Of a stretch of DNA of 42,128 bases, positions 9,185 through 17,491 are shown piece after piece (the first letter of the stretch is position 1; each line of letters starts with the position of its first letter). A program made the translations under genes and the position numbers. Source of the DNA: Gemmatimonas sp. UBA7669 (lineage in GTDB: Bacteria; Gemmatimonadota; Gemmatimonadetes; Gemmatimonadales; Gemmatimonadaceae); the NCBI RefSeq assembly GCF_002483225.1, contig NZ_DLHL01000036.1, forward strand, positions 1 to 42,128. The letters are read 5' to 3'. The notes under the pieces were generated by a model. It was not told where the DNA came from. It searched no databases and was given only the letters and a program-made list of their open reading frames with translations.

Positions 9185-10606
9185 CTACAGACCGCCGTAG
9201 CAGACGTACTTGATCTCCTGAAACGCTTCCAAACCTTGCTTTGATCCCTCTCGCCCCATTCCCGACTGCTTGACCCCACCAAACGGGGCCACCGTGGTGC
9301 CAATGAGACTTTCGTTGACACCCACCATGCCGTACTCGAGTGCTTCAGCCACGCGCCAGCAGCGCGCCGCATTTTCGCTGTACACGTAGGCCGCCAGTCC
9401 ATACGGCGTATCGTTCGCGCGTGCGAGGACGTCCGCCTCTGTTTCAAAACGCTGCACGGCCGCCACCGGTCCGAAAATCTCTTCCTGACTGATGCGCATG
9501 TCCGCACGCACGTCGGCAAGAACCGTGGGCTCGAACCAGCGCCCATCGTGCACCTGTCCGCCACACAGCAGTTGCGCACCGGCCTCCACCGCGTCGTGCA
9601 CGAGCTGATACACCTTGTCGGTGGCTCGCTCGGAGATGAGCGGCCCCACCTGCACCGACGTGTCACGGGGTGGTCCGCTGCGCAGCGCCTGCACCGCCTG
9701 CGCAAGCTGCGCCACAAAGCGATCGTGCACACCCGCCTGCACAAACACACGATTGACACACACGCAGGTCTGGCCATTGTGGCGGAACTTGGCCGCCATC
9801 GTACCACGTACGGCGCGCTCGATGTCGGCGTCGTCAAACACCAGCACGGGTGCGTTGCCGCCCAGCTCGAGTGAAAGCTTGGTGAGGTGCTGCGCACTCT
9901 GCGCCACCAGCTGCTTGCCCACCGCAGTGGACCCGGTGAACGACACTTTGCGCACCCGCGCATCCTCGAAGAACACCGCGCCCATTTCTGCGTTGTGTGA
10001 CGTGGGCAGCGTGCAGTACACCGCTGCCGGGATGCCCGCCTCGTGCGCCAATCGCTCGGCGTAGAGCGCCGTGAGCGGCGTTTCCGTGGCCGGCTTGATG
10101 ATGACCGGACAACCTGCGGCGAGTGCAGGCGCCACTTTGCGCGTGATCATGGCCAGCGGGAAGTTCCAGGGCGTAATCGCCGCCACCACACCAATCGACT
10201 GCCGCAGCACCAGCAAGCGCCGATCGCGCGATGGCGACGGAATGATCTCGCCGTAGCTGCGCCTGGCCTCCTCGGCGAACCACTCCACGAACGACGCGGC
10301 ATAGTCCACTTCGCCGAGACTTTCCGCGTGGACCTTTCCGGCCTCCCGCGTCATCAGATCGGCGAGCGGCCTCTTGTGGTCGAGCAGCGCGTCATGCCAG
10401 CGACGCAGCAGCCGCGCCCGATCGGCCGCCGGACGTTCACGCCACTCGCTCCAGGCCCCGTGCGCCCGCACAATGGCCGCCCGTGCATCGTCGGGCGTGT
10501 GATCGGTCACCATGTCCACCAGGGCACCGGTGGCAGGATCGTGCACGGGAAACGTCAGGCTGGCCATGCTCGGGAATGCAAGGGGTGGGAAGGCGTACGC
10601 TGACAT
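9185..10606 (-). CDS. gabD: NAD(P)+-dependent aldehyde dehydrogenase, succinate-semialdehyde type
   Basis: A 473-residue cytosolic aldehyde dehydrogenase. The catalytic signatures are intact: ITPWNFPLAMITRKVAPALAAG (substrate/cofactor region), KPATETPLTA, FTGSTAVGKQL (nucleotide binding), LELGGNAPVLVFDDADIE with the general-base Glu, and the nucleophilic Cys in FRHNGQTCVCVNR. The ELGGNAP and NGQTCVCVNR wording is typical of succinate-semialdehyde dehydrogenases (GABA shunt, succinate semialdehyde to succinate), but other semialdehydes are possible. The reading starts at 10606; an ATG at 10567 (MASLTFPVHDP) is equally plausible and would leave a longer gap to the divergent P-loop gene. No GABA aminotransferase lies alongside. 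Confidence 0.9.
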   Translation of the reverse strand: MSAYAFPPLAFPSMASLTFPVHDPATGALVDMVTDHTPDDARAAIVRAHGAWSEWRERPAADRARLLRRWHDALLDHKRPLADLMTREAGKVHAESLGEVDYAASFVEWFAEEARRSYGEIIPSPSRDRRLLVLRQSIGVVAAITPWNFPLAMITRKVAPALAAGCPVIIKPATETPLTALYAERLAHEAGIPAAVYCTLPTSHNAEMGAVFFEDARVRKVSFTGSTAVGKQLVAQSAQHLTKLSLELGGNAPVLVFDDADIERAVRGTMAAKFRHNGQTCVCVNRVFVQAGVHDRFVAQLAQAVQALRSGPPRDTSVQVGPLISERATDKVYQLVHDAVEAGAQLLCGGQVHDGRWFEPTVLADVRADMRISQEEIFGPVAAVQRFETEADVLARANDTPYGLAAYVYSENAARCWRVAEALEYGMVGVNESLIGTTVAPFGGVKQSGMGREGSKQGLEAFQEIKYVCYGGL

Positions 10607-10623
10607 GTTAGCGTGTGAGCAGC

Positions 10624-11247
10624 ATGAACGCCGCGTCTCTCGTCCTGCCCCTCGACGTCTTCGGACGTCGTCGGCTCAAGGTGGCCTTTGTCGGCACACA
10701 TGGTGTGGGCAAGACCACACTGTGTTTCGATCTCGCCGCGCAACTCAAGCGGCTCGACCTTGGCGTGGATCTCGTGAAGGAAGTGGCGCGTCGCTGCCCA
10801 CTGCCCATCAACGAAGACACCACCTACGACGCACAGGCCTGGATTCTGCACACGCAGATTGCCGAAGAACTGGCGGCCGCTGCGCAGTACGAGGTGGTGG
10901 TGTGCGATCGCTCGGTGCTCGACAACTACGCGTACCTGGTGGCGCGACTGGGACGGCGCGAGGAGCTCGAGCCGCTGGTGCGCGAGTGGGTGTGCGGCTA
11001 CCACGCGCTTTTCAAGGTGCCGGTGCTGCAGGCCCCACGCTTTGACGGCAAGCGCGCGGTAAGTCCGGCGTTTCAGCAGGAGATCGACGAGATCATTGAC
11101 GACCTCGTGCGTGATTTTGCGGTCCCGGTGCATCATCTCGATCCCGGCGACCGCGATGGCTGGACGACACAGGCGCTCCTGCAGCTTGGACTGCCCACAC
11201 AGCCACCGCAGATCGATTTGTTCGCGTCGCGCGAGTCGCTCGCGTAA
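10624..11247 (+). CDS. P-loop AAA/nucleotide-kinase-like ATPase (NadR/Ttd14-type)
   Basis: A 207-residue soluble P-loop protein. The Walker A motif GTHGVGKTT lies at residues 24-32, after a short N-terminal strand. A strand ending in EVVVCDRSVLDNYAYL resembles the Walker B/DR motif of the AAA_28 family, which includes the C-terminal kinase domain of NadR and other small-metabolite kinases. The substrate is not recognisable. ATG 10624 is chosen; a GTG at 10615 adds three residues only. It diverges from the dehydrogenase gene with 17-57 bp between starts, so the two may share a control region. Its 3' end is convergent with the VOC dioxygenase gene. Confidence 0.8.
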   Translation: MNAASLVLPLDVFGRRRLKVAFVGTHGVGKTTLCFDLAAQLKRLDLGVDLVKEVARRCPLPINEDTTYDAQAWILHTQIAEELAAAAQYEVVVCDRSVLDNYAYLVARLGRREELEPLVREWVCGYHALFKVPVLQAPRFDGKRAVSPAFQQEIDEIIDDLVRDFAVPVHHLDPGDRDGWTTQALLQLGLPTQPPQIDLFASRESLA

Positions 11248-11284
11248 CAGCAGGACCCGTTCGGCGACGACTCATGCCGACGGC

Positions 11285-12238
11285 TTATGCCGACGGCGCA
11301 GCCGACTCTGCGAGCAGACGCAGGGTGCGGCCCCACGGGTCGGTGATCACCTGTTCCGTAGCGTCTGCCCTAAAGCCCGCGTCCTGCACCTGCGACAGTA
11401 CGCGCTGCACATCAGCCGCGGTTGGCAGCACCACCTGCCACTCGGCCAATCGCGCGTCGAGCGGACCAGGTGACCCGGCGCCAGCCGCCCAGGTGTTCAC
11501 TCCAAGATGGTGGTGGTAACCACCGGCCCCGAGAAACAGCGCGCCGGGATAGCGCCACACCATGCGTGTGAAACCCATGGCATCGGCGTAGAAGGCGCGT
11601 GCCTTGCCCAGATCACCCACATGTAGATGCAAGTGGCCCATGCGCGTGCCGCGCGGCATGCCCTGCCACGCGGTGTTGCCGGCCGAAGCCAACACGGACG
11701 GCATGTCGATGGGATCGGTCGCCATCATCAACTCACGTCCCAGTCGCTGCCATTGCTCACGCGGCCGATCGACGTACACCTCGATGCCAAGTCCATCCGG
11801 ATCGGTGAGGTAGAGCGCCTCGGACACGAGATGATCGCTCGCGCCTGCCCGTGCACCGATCGCGGACAAGTGCCGGACAAAGCGGCCCAGTGACGCGCGA
11901 TCGGGGAGCAGAATGGCGAAGTGATAGAGGCCGAGGCGGGAGCCGGGGCGAATGGGCGTGATGCCGGGTGCGGTGTCGAGTACCACCAGCGGCTCAAGGT
12001 CACCGGCAGCGCCGAGGGACAGTGGCTGGCCGGGAGCCGGGGGCTGGAGCGGAACGAGACCGAGCACTTGCTCGTACCAGGCCTGGGAACGGGCGAGGTC
12101 GGAGACGAGCAGACGCACGGGCCCGAGACGCAGCGCGTCGGGGAGCGGAGTGACCGCTGGCGCTTCGCCATAGCTGCCGGGGACAGCGGGCTGCGGGGCG
12201 CGGTTCGAGCCGAAGATGTCGGCGGTGGTGACGGACAT
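11285..12238 (-). CDS. Two-domain VOC/glyoxalase family dioxygenase (CatE-like)
   Basis: A 317-residue soluble protein with two VOC (glyoxalase/bleomycin-resistance/extradiol dioxygenase) modules. Module one (about residues 35-160) starts at LGPVRLLVSDLARSQAWYEQVLGL and ends with ALYLTDPDGLGIEVYVDRPREQW. Module two (about 190-310) starts at RMGHLHLHVGDLGKARAFYADAMGF. This architecture matches CatE-type catechol-2,3-dioxygenase-like enzymes, which use Fe(II) to handle ring hydroxyls; the true substrate is unknown. The start ATG at 12238 has no ribosome site, and a good promoter sits so close that the message may be leaderless. The gene is convergent with the P-loop ATPase gene and ends 38 bp from it. 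Confidence 0.88.
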   Translation of the reverse strand: MSVTTADIFGSNRAPQPAVPGSYGEAPAVTPLPDALRLGPVRLLVSDLARSQAWYEQVLGLVPLQPPAPGQPLSLGAAGDLEPLVVLDTAPGITPIRPGSRLGLYHFAILLPDRASLGRFVRHLSAIGARAGASDHLVSEALYLTDPDGLGIEVYVDRPREQWQRLGRELMMATDPIDMPSVLASAGNTAWQGMPRGTRMGHLHLHVGDLGKARAFYADAMGFTRMVWRYPGALFLGAGGYHHHLGVNTWAAGAGSPGPLDARLAEWQVVLPTAADVQRVLSQVQDAGFRADATEQVITDPWGRTLRLLAESAAPSA

Positions 12239-12244
12239 ATGAGA

Positions 12245-12273
12245 ATGTTAGTTGTTTAACCGATAGTTGGCAA
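12245..12273 (-). promoter_or_regulatory. Promoter of the VOC dioxygenase gene (probably leaderless)
   Basis: On the minus strand TTGCCA (12273-12268, five of six to consensus) and TAACAT (12250-12245, four of six) are spaced by exactly 17 nt. Only six bases separate the -10 box from ATG 12238, so the expected transcription start falls on the start codon. The AT-rich spacer includes GTTAGTTGTTTAAC on the plus strand, a partial palindrome that could be an operator for a MarR/HxlR-type regulator. Confidence 0.55.
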
Positions 12274-12352
12274 GCTCTTTAACTGCAGCGCTCCGTCCAC
12301 TGTTCTGAGCCGTGGGCGATAGGTGGTGGGTTTGAGTGGATTGGCGTGTACA

Positions 12353-12375
12353 TCGCGTGATCCGATGGATCGCGA
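12353..12375. repeat. Inverted repeat upstream of the DUF305 gene
   Basis: In the 263-bp gap between the dioxygenase and DUF305 genes, TCGCG(TG)ATCC and GGATCGCGA pair over nine bases with a two-base bulge and a 3-nt centre. It lies about 130 bp before ATG 12502 and may be an operator or leader hairpin. I see no other structure in the gap besides the dioxygenase promoter. Confidence 0.3.
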
Positions 12376-12501
12376 GGTGCAGCGTCGGCACCACTCTCAC
12401 CCAGAGCTCACAGCGCAAAGCCCACGGCGGTGGATGGCGAACCCGAACCCCTCCCCGCCGTACGGGTACCACAGCCAAACCCACACCATCACCTTTCACC
12501 C

Positions 12502-13065
12502 ATGTCCCTGCTCCGCTTCCTCGCGCTCCTCGTCCTCCCGCTCCAACCCCCCGCCTCCGCCAAGCCCGACGTGGCCTTCATGCAAGGCATGATCGCCCAT
12601 CATGCCCAGGCGCTGACCATGAGCGCGCTCGTGCCTGCGCGCTCAGAGCGACCGGAGCTGCTGGCGCTGGCGGAACGCATTGTCGTGTCGCAGCAGGACG
12701 AGATCGCCATCATGCAGTCCTGGTTGCGCGAGCGAAAGCAGACTGTACCGCAGGTATCGGACGCCGCACATGCCGCACACCGCGCGCCCGGCCACAGTGC
12801 ACATGACATGCCGGGCATGTTGTCGGCGGCGCAAATGGATTCGCTCACGGCGGCCACTGGTGCGCCGTTTGAGCGGCTGTTCCTGCGCTACATGATTCAG
12901 CATCACGATGGCGCTTTGCGCATGGTGGCCGATCTGCTGGCCACGCAGGGTGGTGCGCGCGACCCGCAGGTGTTTCAGTTTGCCTCCGACGTGGACACCG
13001 ATCAGCGCGCCGAAATCCGTCGCATGCGCGCGCTGCTCGATCGGCTGCCGTCCGGCACTCCCTGA
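12502..13065 (+). CDS. DUF305 (CopM-like) secreted protein
   Basis: A 187-residue exported protein. The N-terminus MSLLRFLALLVLPLQPPASA is a signal peptide. The mature part has the DUF305 hallmarks: MQGMIAHHAQALTM near the start and MIQHHDGALRMV in the second half, giving two helical His/Met-rich segments. Related proteins such as cyanobacterial CopM bind copper in the periplasm, and the HHAQ/QHHDGA motifs with Met (MPGM between them) are compatible with metal binding; that is inference. ATG 12502 is chosen because the longer reading from 12430 places 24 non-signal residues in front of the signal peptide. It precedes the LVIVD-repeat gene by 65 bp on the same strand. Confidence 0.88.
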   Translation: MSLLRFLALLVLPLQPPASAKPDVAFMQGMIAHHAQALTMSALVPARSERPELLALAERIVVSQQDEIAIMQSWLRERKQTVPQVSDAAHAAHRAPGHSAHDMPGMLSAAQMDSLTAATGAPFERLFLRYMIQHHDGALRMVADLLATQGGARDPQVFQFASDVDTDQRAEIRRMRALLDRLPSGTP

Positions 13066-13130
13066 TGTTCCCCGTCGGGCCGGCGGGCTCGATGCAGGTT
13101 CTTTCCTGATCACTTCACGACACGACACGC

Positions 13131-14879
13131 ATGATTCGTTCGACCGTTCGTCATCGCGCGCTGCTCGCCGCGACCTCGCTGGCCGCGTCTTCACTGGCCC
13201 TGTTCGCCACGCCCGCAGAGGCGCAGGACCCGCGCGTCGGCCTCAAGGTCGGCTTCCAGGATGCCGGTGAAGCCATTCGCCATCTCACGCTGGTGTCGCA
13301 CACCCCCAAGCAGGATGGCTGGTTCAATCCCAACAACCTGGGTGACTTCGGTTTCGCCAACTCCGACCTGGCCTTCCAGAAGAATCTCGTGTTCCAGGGT
13401 GGGTGGCACGGCTGGCAGGCCTGGGACATCAGCAACCCCAAGGCGCCGCGTCTGCGCAAGGCCTTCGTCTGTCAGGGTGGACAGGGCGACCTGTCCGTCC
13501 ACGGCAATCTGCTCTTCATGTCGGTCGAAGATCTCGTGGGTCGCGTGGACTGCGGCACGCAGGGCGTGAGCGACACGGTGAGCGCGGAGCGCTTCCGTGG
13601 CGTGCGCATCTTCGACATCAGCGACATCGACAATCCGAAGCAGGTGGCCGCTGTGCAGACCTGCCGCGGCTCGCATACACACACGCTGCTCGTGGATCCC
13701 AACGACAAGGCCAACGTGTATGTGTACGTGCAGGGCACCGGCCCGGTGCGTTCGCCCAATGAATTGGCCGGCTGCAACGCGCAGCCCAACGATGCGGGCA
13801 CGTCGCTCTTCCGCATTGAGGTCATCAAGGTGCCACTCGCTGCGCCGCAGAACGCGGAAGTGGTGAGCATGCCGCGAGTATTCGCTGACGCTGCCGGCAA
13901 CGCGGCGGGCCTCTGGAAGGGCGGTACGCACGGTGAGGGCACGCAGAACACGGCCATCACCGATCAGTGCCACGACATCACGGTGTATCCGGCCATCGGT
14001 CTCGCGGCCGGCGCCTGCTCGGGCAACGGCATCCTGCTGGACATCAAGGATCCCGCCAATCCCAAGCGCATCGACGAAGTCATCGATCCCAACTTCGCCT
14101 ACTGGCACTCGGCCACGTTCAACAACGCGGGCACGACCGTGCTGTTCACCGACGAGTGGGGTGGTGGCACGGCGCCGCGCTGCCGCGTCACGGACAAGCC
14201 CACCTGGGGGGCCAACGCGCTCTTCAAGCTCGGCGAGGGCCGCAAGCTGCAGCAGGTGGGCTACTACAAGCTGCCGGCCGCGCAGGAAGCCAGTGAGAAC
14301 TGCGTGGCGCACAACGGCTCGCTCATTCCGGTGCCGGGCCGCGATATCATGGCGCAGGCCTGGTATCAGGGCGGCCTCTCGGTGTTCGATTTCAGCGACC
14401 CGAGCAAGCCGGTCGAAATCGCGTATTTCGATCGCGGCCCCATCGCGCCGACGCTCACGCTGGCCGGTTTCTGGAGCACCTACTGGTACAACGGCCACAT
14501 CGTCGCGTCAGAGATCGGCCGCGGCCTCGACATCTTCGAGCTGCAGCCGAGCGAGTTCCTGACGAAGAACGAAATCGAAGCAGCCAAGTTGGTGCAGGTG
14601 GACGAGCTCAATCCGCAGATGCAGACGCGCATCACCTGGCCGGCCGCGTTCCCCGTGGCGCGCGCCTATGTCGATCAGCTTGATCGCGCCAATGCGCTGC
14701 CCGATTCCCGCATTGCCAGCATCAACAAGACGCTCGATGCGGCCGAGAAGGCCAGCGGTGGCGCGCGCAAGCAGGCGCTGTCGCTGCTCGTGTCGCAGTT
14801 GGCCGGCGAGGCCAGCCGGTCAGGTGACCCGGCCAAGGTGCGCCTGCTGCAGGACGTGCTGCGACAGATGGCACGCTGA
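13131..14879 (+). CDS. LVIVD-repeat-containing secreted protein
   Basis: A 582-residue exported protein with a signal peptide (HRALLAATSLAASSLALFA, cleavage near EAQD at about residue 31). The body is a beta-propeller-like array with repeated phrases of the LVIVD family: WHGWQAWDISNPKAPRLRKAF, GVRIFDISDIDNPKQVAAV, GILLDIKDPANPKRIDEV and LSVFDFSDPSKPVEIAYFD. Conserved Cys residues (VCQGG, VDCG, QTCRGSH, GACSGNG, ENC) suggest disulfides in the periplasm or outside the cell. The C-terminal 100 residues are helical. Function is unknown in this family. It follows the DUF305 gene and is followed by a strong terminator, so the two may form one transcript. Confidence 0.87.
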   Translation: MIRSTVRHRALLAATSLAASSLALFATPAEAQDPRVGLKVGFQDAGEAIRHLTLVSHTPKQDGWFNPNNLGDFGFANSDLAFQKNLVFQGGWHGWQAWDISNPKAPRLRKAFVCQGGQGDLSVHGNLLFMSVEDLVGRVDCGTQGVSDTVSAERFRGVRIFDISDIDNPKQVAAVQTCRGSHTHTLLVDPNDKANVYVYVQGTGPVRSPNELAGCNAQPNDAGTSLFRIEVIKVPLAAPQNAEVVSMPRVFADAAGNAAGLWKGGTHGEGTQNTAITDQCHDITVYPAIGLAAGACSGNGILLDIKDPANPKRIDEVIDPNFAYWHSATFNNAGTTVLFTDEWGGGTAPRCRVTDKPTWGANALFKLGEGRKLQQVGYYKLPAAQEASENCVAHNGSLIPVPGRDIMAQAWYQGGLSVFDFSDPSKPVEIAYFDRGPIAPTLTLAGFWSTYWYNGHIVASEIGRGLDIFELQPSEFLTKNEIEAAKLVQVDELNPQMQTRITWPAAFPVARAYVDQLDRANALPDSRIASINKTLDAAEKASGGARKQALSLLVSQLAGEASRSGDPAKVRLLQDVLRQMAR

Positions 14880-14953
14880 ATCGGCCGGGACGACCCGCGG
14901 CTGACTGTCCCGCACCGCCTGGCGTGACCTGAGTCACAGTCGTTGGTCCAAAT

Positions 14954-14998
14954 CGGGCCCATGTTGCTCAAGACCTGAGCGCATGGGCCCGGTTTTTT
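14954..14998 (+). terminator. Rho-independent terminator after the LVIVD-repeat gene
   Basis: CGGGCCCATG (14954-14963) and CATGGGCCCG (14982-14991) form a perfect 10-bp stem; inside it GCTCA/TGAGC forms a further 5-bp stem around AGACC. Six T residues follow at 14993-14998. It ends the upstream transcript 75 nt past the LVIVD stop, yet only 15 nt before the kinase start at 15014. Confidence 0.88.
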
Positions 14999-15013
14999 CG
15001 CTATGTATTCAGG

Positions 15014-16132
15014 GTGACCGCGCCTTTTCCGACCGCCGAGTCTGATCTCCGCTCCCGTCTCGAACGGGAGCTCGGAGAGAGCTACGCCATCCAGCGCGAG
15101 CTGGGGGGCGGCGGCTCGGCCAAGGTATTTCTGGCCATTGAGCGTGCGTTGGATCGCCCGGTGGTGCTGAAAGTGCTGGCGCCTGAGGCCACCGTGGGGG
15201 TGGACGGTGAACGCTTTCGCCGCGAGATCCTCATTGCTGCGCGCCTGCAGCATCCGCATCTGGTGCCGCTGCTGCAGGCCGGCACGGTCAACGCGGAGGC
15301 TGGCGATCGCGCCATGCGCTGGTTCTCCATGCCTTATGTCGAAGGACAGACGCTGCGCGAGCAATTGCATCGCCGTGAGCGCTTTGGCCTGGCAGACGGG
15401 ATGCGCCTGCTGCGCGAGTTGGCGTCTGCACTCATGTATGCGCATGCGCGTGGCATCGTGCACCGCGACATCAAGCCGGAAAACATTCTCTTCTCCGGCG
15501 ACGCAGCGATGATTGCCGACTTTGGTGTGGCCAAGGCGCTCGATGATGCCAGCGATGGAGCACTCAAGAGCGGCAAACGTGTGACCACCGTCAGCATGAC
15601 GCTCGGCACGCCGGCGTACATGTCGCCCGAGCAGATCAATCGTGCGCCGATGGTGGATCACAAGGCCGACCTGTATGCGTTCGGCTGCCTCGCGTACGAG
15701 CTGTTTGCCGGCGCGCCACCACTCGAACGTGAGACACTGCGCGCGACCATGGCGGCACAGGTGCAGGACCCGCCGCCACCGCTGCGGGACGTCAGGCCGG
15801 ATCTGCCGGAGGCACTGACCAGCGTCATCATGCGCTGTCTGCACAAGGATCCGCTGCAGCGGCCGCACTCGGCGTCGGTGATCGTCAAGGTCATTGACGA
15901 GCTGCAAACCGGAACAGCAAACGACGGAACAGCAAACAGCGGCACCGCACACAGCGAAACGGCAAACCGCGAGAGCCTTGGCGCCGGAAGCCTGCACAAC
16001 AGAAGCCCTGAGGCCGGGAGCCAGTCGGGCGACGGTGTCGCAGCGAGAGAACCCATCACCACCTACCTGGTGCCACTGCTGGTAGTGGTCGCTGTCGTGG
16101 CGGCGGCGGTTTGGTGGGTGTTCTTGCGCTGA
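15014..16132 (+). CDS. Hanks-type serine/threonine protein kinase with C-terminal membrane anchor
   Basis: A 372-residue eukaryotic-like kinase. The kinase domain (about residues 22-280) has the Gly loop LGGGGSAKVF, the VAIK-like Lys in VVLKVL, catalytic HRDIKPEN with Asp152, ADFGVAK with Asp169, and the activation segment ending GTPAYMSPEQ, so it should be active. Residues 300-339 are eight tandem five-residue repeats (15-nt units at 15911-16030) of the GTANS/GSQSG kind. A single transmembrane helix (TTYLVPLLVVVAVVAAAVWWVFL) ends the protein, leaving no extracellular sensor such as PASTA. The GTG start at 15014 lies just after a terminator and has no clear ribosome site, so a leaderless start is possible. 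The target is unknown. Confidence 0.93.
   Translation: MTAPFPTAESDLRSRLERELGESYAIQRELGGGGSAKVFLAIERALDRPVVLKVLAPEATVGVDGERFRREILIAARLQHPHLVPLLQAGTVNAEAGDRAMRWFSMPYVEGQTLREQLHRRERFGLADGMRLLRELASALMYAHARGIVHRDIKPENILFSGDAAMIADFGVAKALDDASDGALKSGKRVTTVSMTLGTPAYMSPEQINRAPMVDHKADLYAFGCLAYELFAGAPPLERETLRATMAAQVQDPPPPLRDVRPDLPEALTSVIMRCLHKDPLQRPHSASVIVKVIDELQTGTANDGTANSGTAHSETANRESLGAGSLHNRSPEAGSQSGDGVAAREPITTYLVPLLVVVAVVAAAVWWVFLR
15911..16030 (+). repeat. Degenerate 15-nt tandem repeat inside the kinase gene (8 units)
   Basis: Eight in-frame 15-nt units, from GGAACAGCAAACGAC to GGGAGCCAGTCGGGC, encode five-residue units GTAND, GTANS, GTAHS, ETANR, ESLGA, GSLHN, RSPEA, GSQSG. A five-unit relative lies in the PepSY gene at 31741-31815, in the same reading phase and ending with almost the same 17 bases. 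In the kinase it forms the juxtamembrane linker. Confidence 0.75.
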
Positions 16133-16147
16133 AGCGACGCGCGCGAC

Positions 16148-17392
16148 TCAGCCAACCACGGGCTTGATGCGCAGCACGCGGCCATTGCCGCTGTCGGTGA
16201 CCACGTACACGAAGCCATCGGGTCCCACGGTTACGTCGCGAATGCGTTCCCCGAGTTCGCCGAGGTAGCGCACCTCGCGTGTCACCCGCCCGTTGCTGAG
16301 TTCGAGGCGCACCAGGGCACCGGGAGAAAGTGAGCCGATGAGCACCGAACCCTTCCACCCGGGAATGGCGTCGGCCGTGTAGAACGTCATGCCCGATGGG
16401 GCGATGACCGGATCCCAGTAGTAGACGGGCTGCTCCATGCCCGGCTTGCTGCTGCCTTCGCCGATACGCGCGCCGGAGTAATCCACGCCATACGTGATGA
16501 CGGGCCAGCCGTAGTTGCGACCCGCCTGCGGCTGATTGAGTTCGTCGCCGCCACGTGCGCCGTGCTCCACCGTCCACAACAAGCCAGTGGCCGGATCGAG
16601 CGCAGCCGCCTGCACGTTGCGGTGCCCGTAGCTCCAGATCTCTGGCCGCGCGTCAGTGCGCGCGCGAAACGGGTTGTCGGCCGGCACGCTGCCATCGGTG
16701 GCCACACGCATGATCTTGCCCTGCCCGCGCGCGAGATCCTGAGCGTAGTCGCGCCAGTTCATGCGGTCGCCCTGTGTGATGAACAACTGCCCGTTGCGCG
16801 CGAACACGAGCCGCGAGCCGTAGTGTCCACCGCCGTTCAGCTTGGGCTCCTGACGATAGATGACCTGCAGCTCACTGAGGCCGGCCTCGGTCAGTCGCGC
16901 ACGCGCCACCGTGGTGCCGCTGCCACCAGCACCCGCTTCGGCATAGGACAGGTAGATGCGCTGATTCTGCGCGAAGGCCGGATCGATGGCCACATCAAGC
17001 AGGCCGCCCTGCCCCACGGCGTGCACCGCCGGCACGCCGCTGAGCGGCGCCGACAACGTGCCATTGGGGGACAGCACCCGCAGACGACCGGGACGCTCAG
17101 TGACCAGCGCGCGGCCGTCGGGCAAGAACTCAATGGCCCAGGGATTCACCAAACCGCCGACCACGGTTTCTGCCTGCACCACCCCGCGCGTATTGCCGGG
17201 GGTCGGTGAGCGAGCGGCCGGCGTCTGGCCCCCCACGGTGCTGTCTACCGGTGGCGGATCGGCTGGTGAGGTGCTGTCCACCGGCGTCGTGGAGCCATTG
17301 CCGCCCGCACAGGCCAGCAGCAGCGGGGACACGAGAATCAGAGGCCGTCTCACAACCGAACCCCGAACCGTTGACGCCGTTGCCATCCGCAT
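16148..17392 (-). CDS. PQQ-dependent aldose/soluble glucose dehydrogenase-type lipoprotein
   Basis: A 414-residue predicted lipoprotein with lipobox LLAC after a hydrophobic stretch, then a Pro/Asp/Ser/Thr linker (PVDST repeats). The folded part is a six-bladed propeller of the glucose/sorbosone dehydrogenase (GSDH/YliI) family: WAIEFLPDGRALVTERPGRL, GGLLDVAIDPAFAQNQRIYLSYA, GGGHYGSRLVFARNGQLFIT, WSYGHRNVQAAALDP and EHGARGGDELN. GHRN and the His before YGSR match residues that hold PQQ and the catalytic base in this family. It should oxidise aldose sugars in the periplasm with PQQ. The ATG at 17392 is chosen for its GGAG site eight bases upstream; an ATG at 17431 gives 13 extra residues. No PQQ synthesis gene is here. 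Confidence 0.88.
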   Translation of the reverse strand: MRMATASTVRGSVVRRPLILVSPLLLACAGGNGSTTPVDSTSPADPPPVDSTVGGQTPAARSPTPGNTRGVVQAETVVGGLVNPWAIEFLPDGRALVTERPGRLRVLSPNGTLSAPLSGVPAVHAVGQGGLLDVAIDPAFAQNQRIYLSYAEAGAGGSGTTVARARLTEAGLSELQVIYRQEPKLNGGGHYGSRLVFARNGQLFITQGDRMNWRDYAQDLARGQGKIMRVATDGSVPADNPFRARTDARPEIWSYGHRNVQAAALDPATGLLWTVEHGARGGDELNQPQAGRNYGWPVITYGVDYSGARIGEGSSKPGMEQPVYYWDPVIAPSGMTFYTADAIPGWKGSVLIGSLSPGALVRLELSNGRVTREVRYLGELGERIRDVTVGPDGFVYVVTDSGNGRVLRIKPVVG

Positions 17393-17491
17393 GGTCGAAA
17401 CTCCGAAGAGGGTACCGTAAGTTATCCGCATGGCGCGTGTCTCCGTGGACGCCGACCGCGCTCCCGCCGTTTACTATCAGCCCGCCCGCCC

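Noticed and set aside
12020..12060. Possible third copy of the 15-nt coding repeat in the VOC dioxygenase gene (GGCCGGGAGCC shared)
   Set aside because: Only about 11 bases match, on the opposite strand relative to coding, with no tandem units; likely a GC-rich coincidence.
13191..14498. Open frame of 435 codons opposite the LVIVD-repeat gene
   Set aside because: Same reason: composition is that of an antisense frame and the plus strand shows a signal peptide and repeated motifs.
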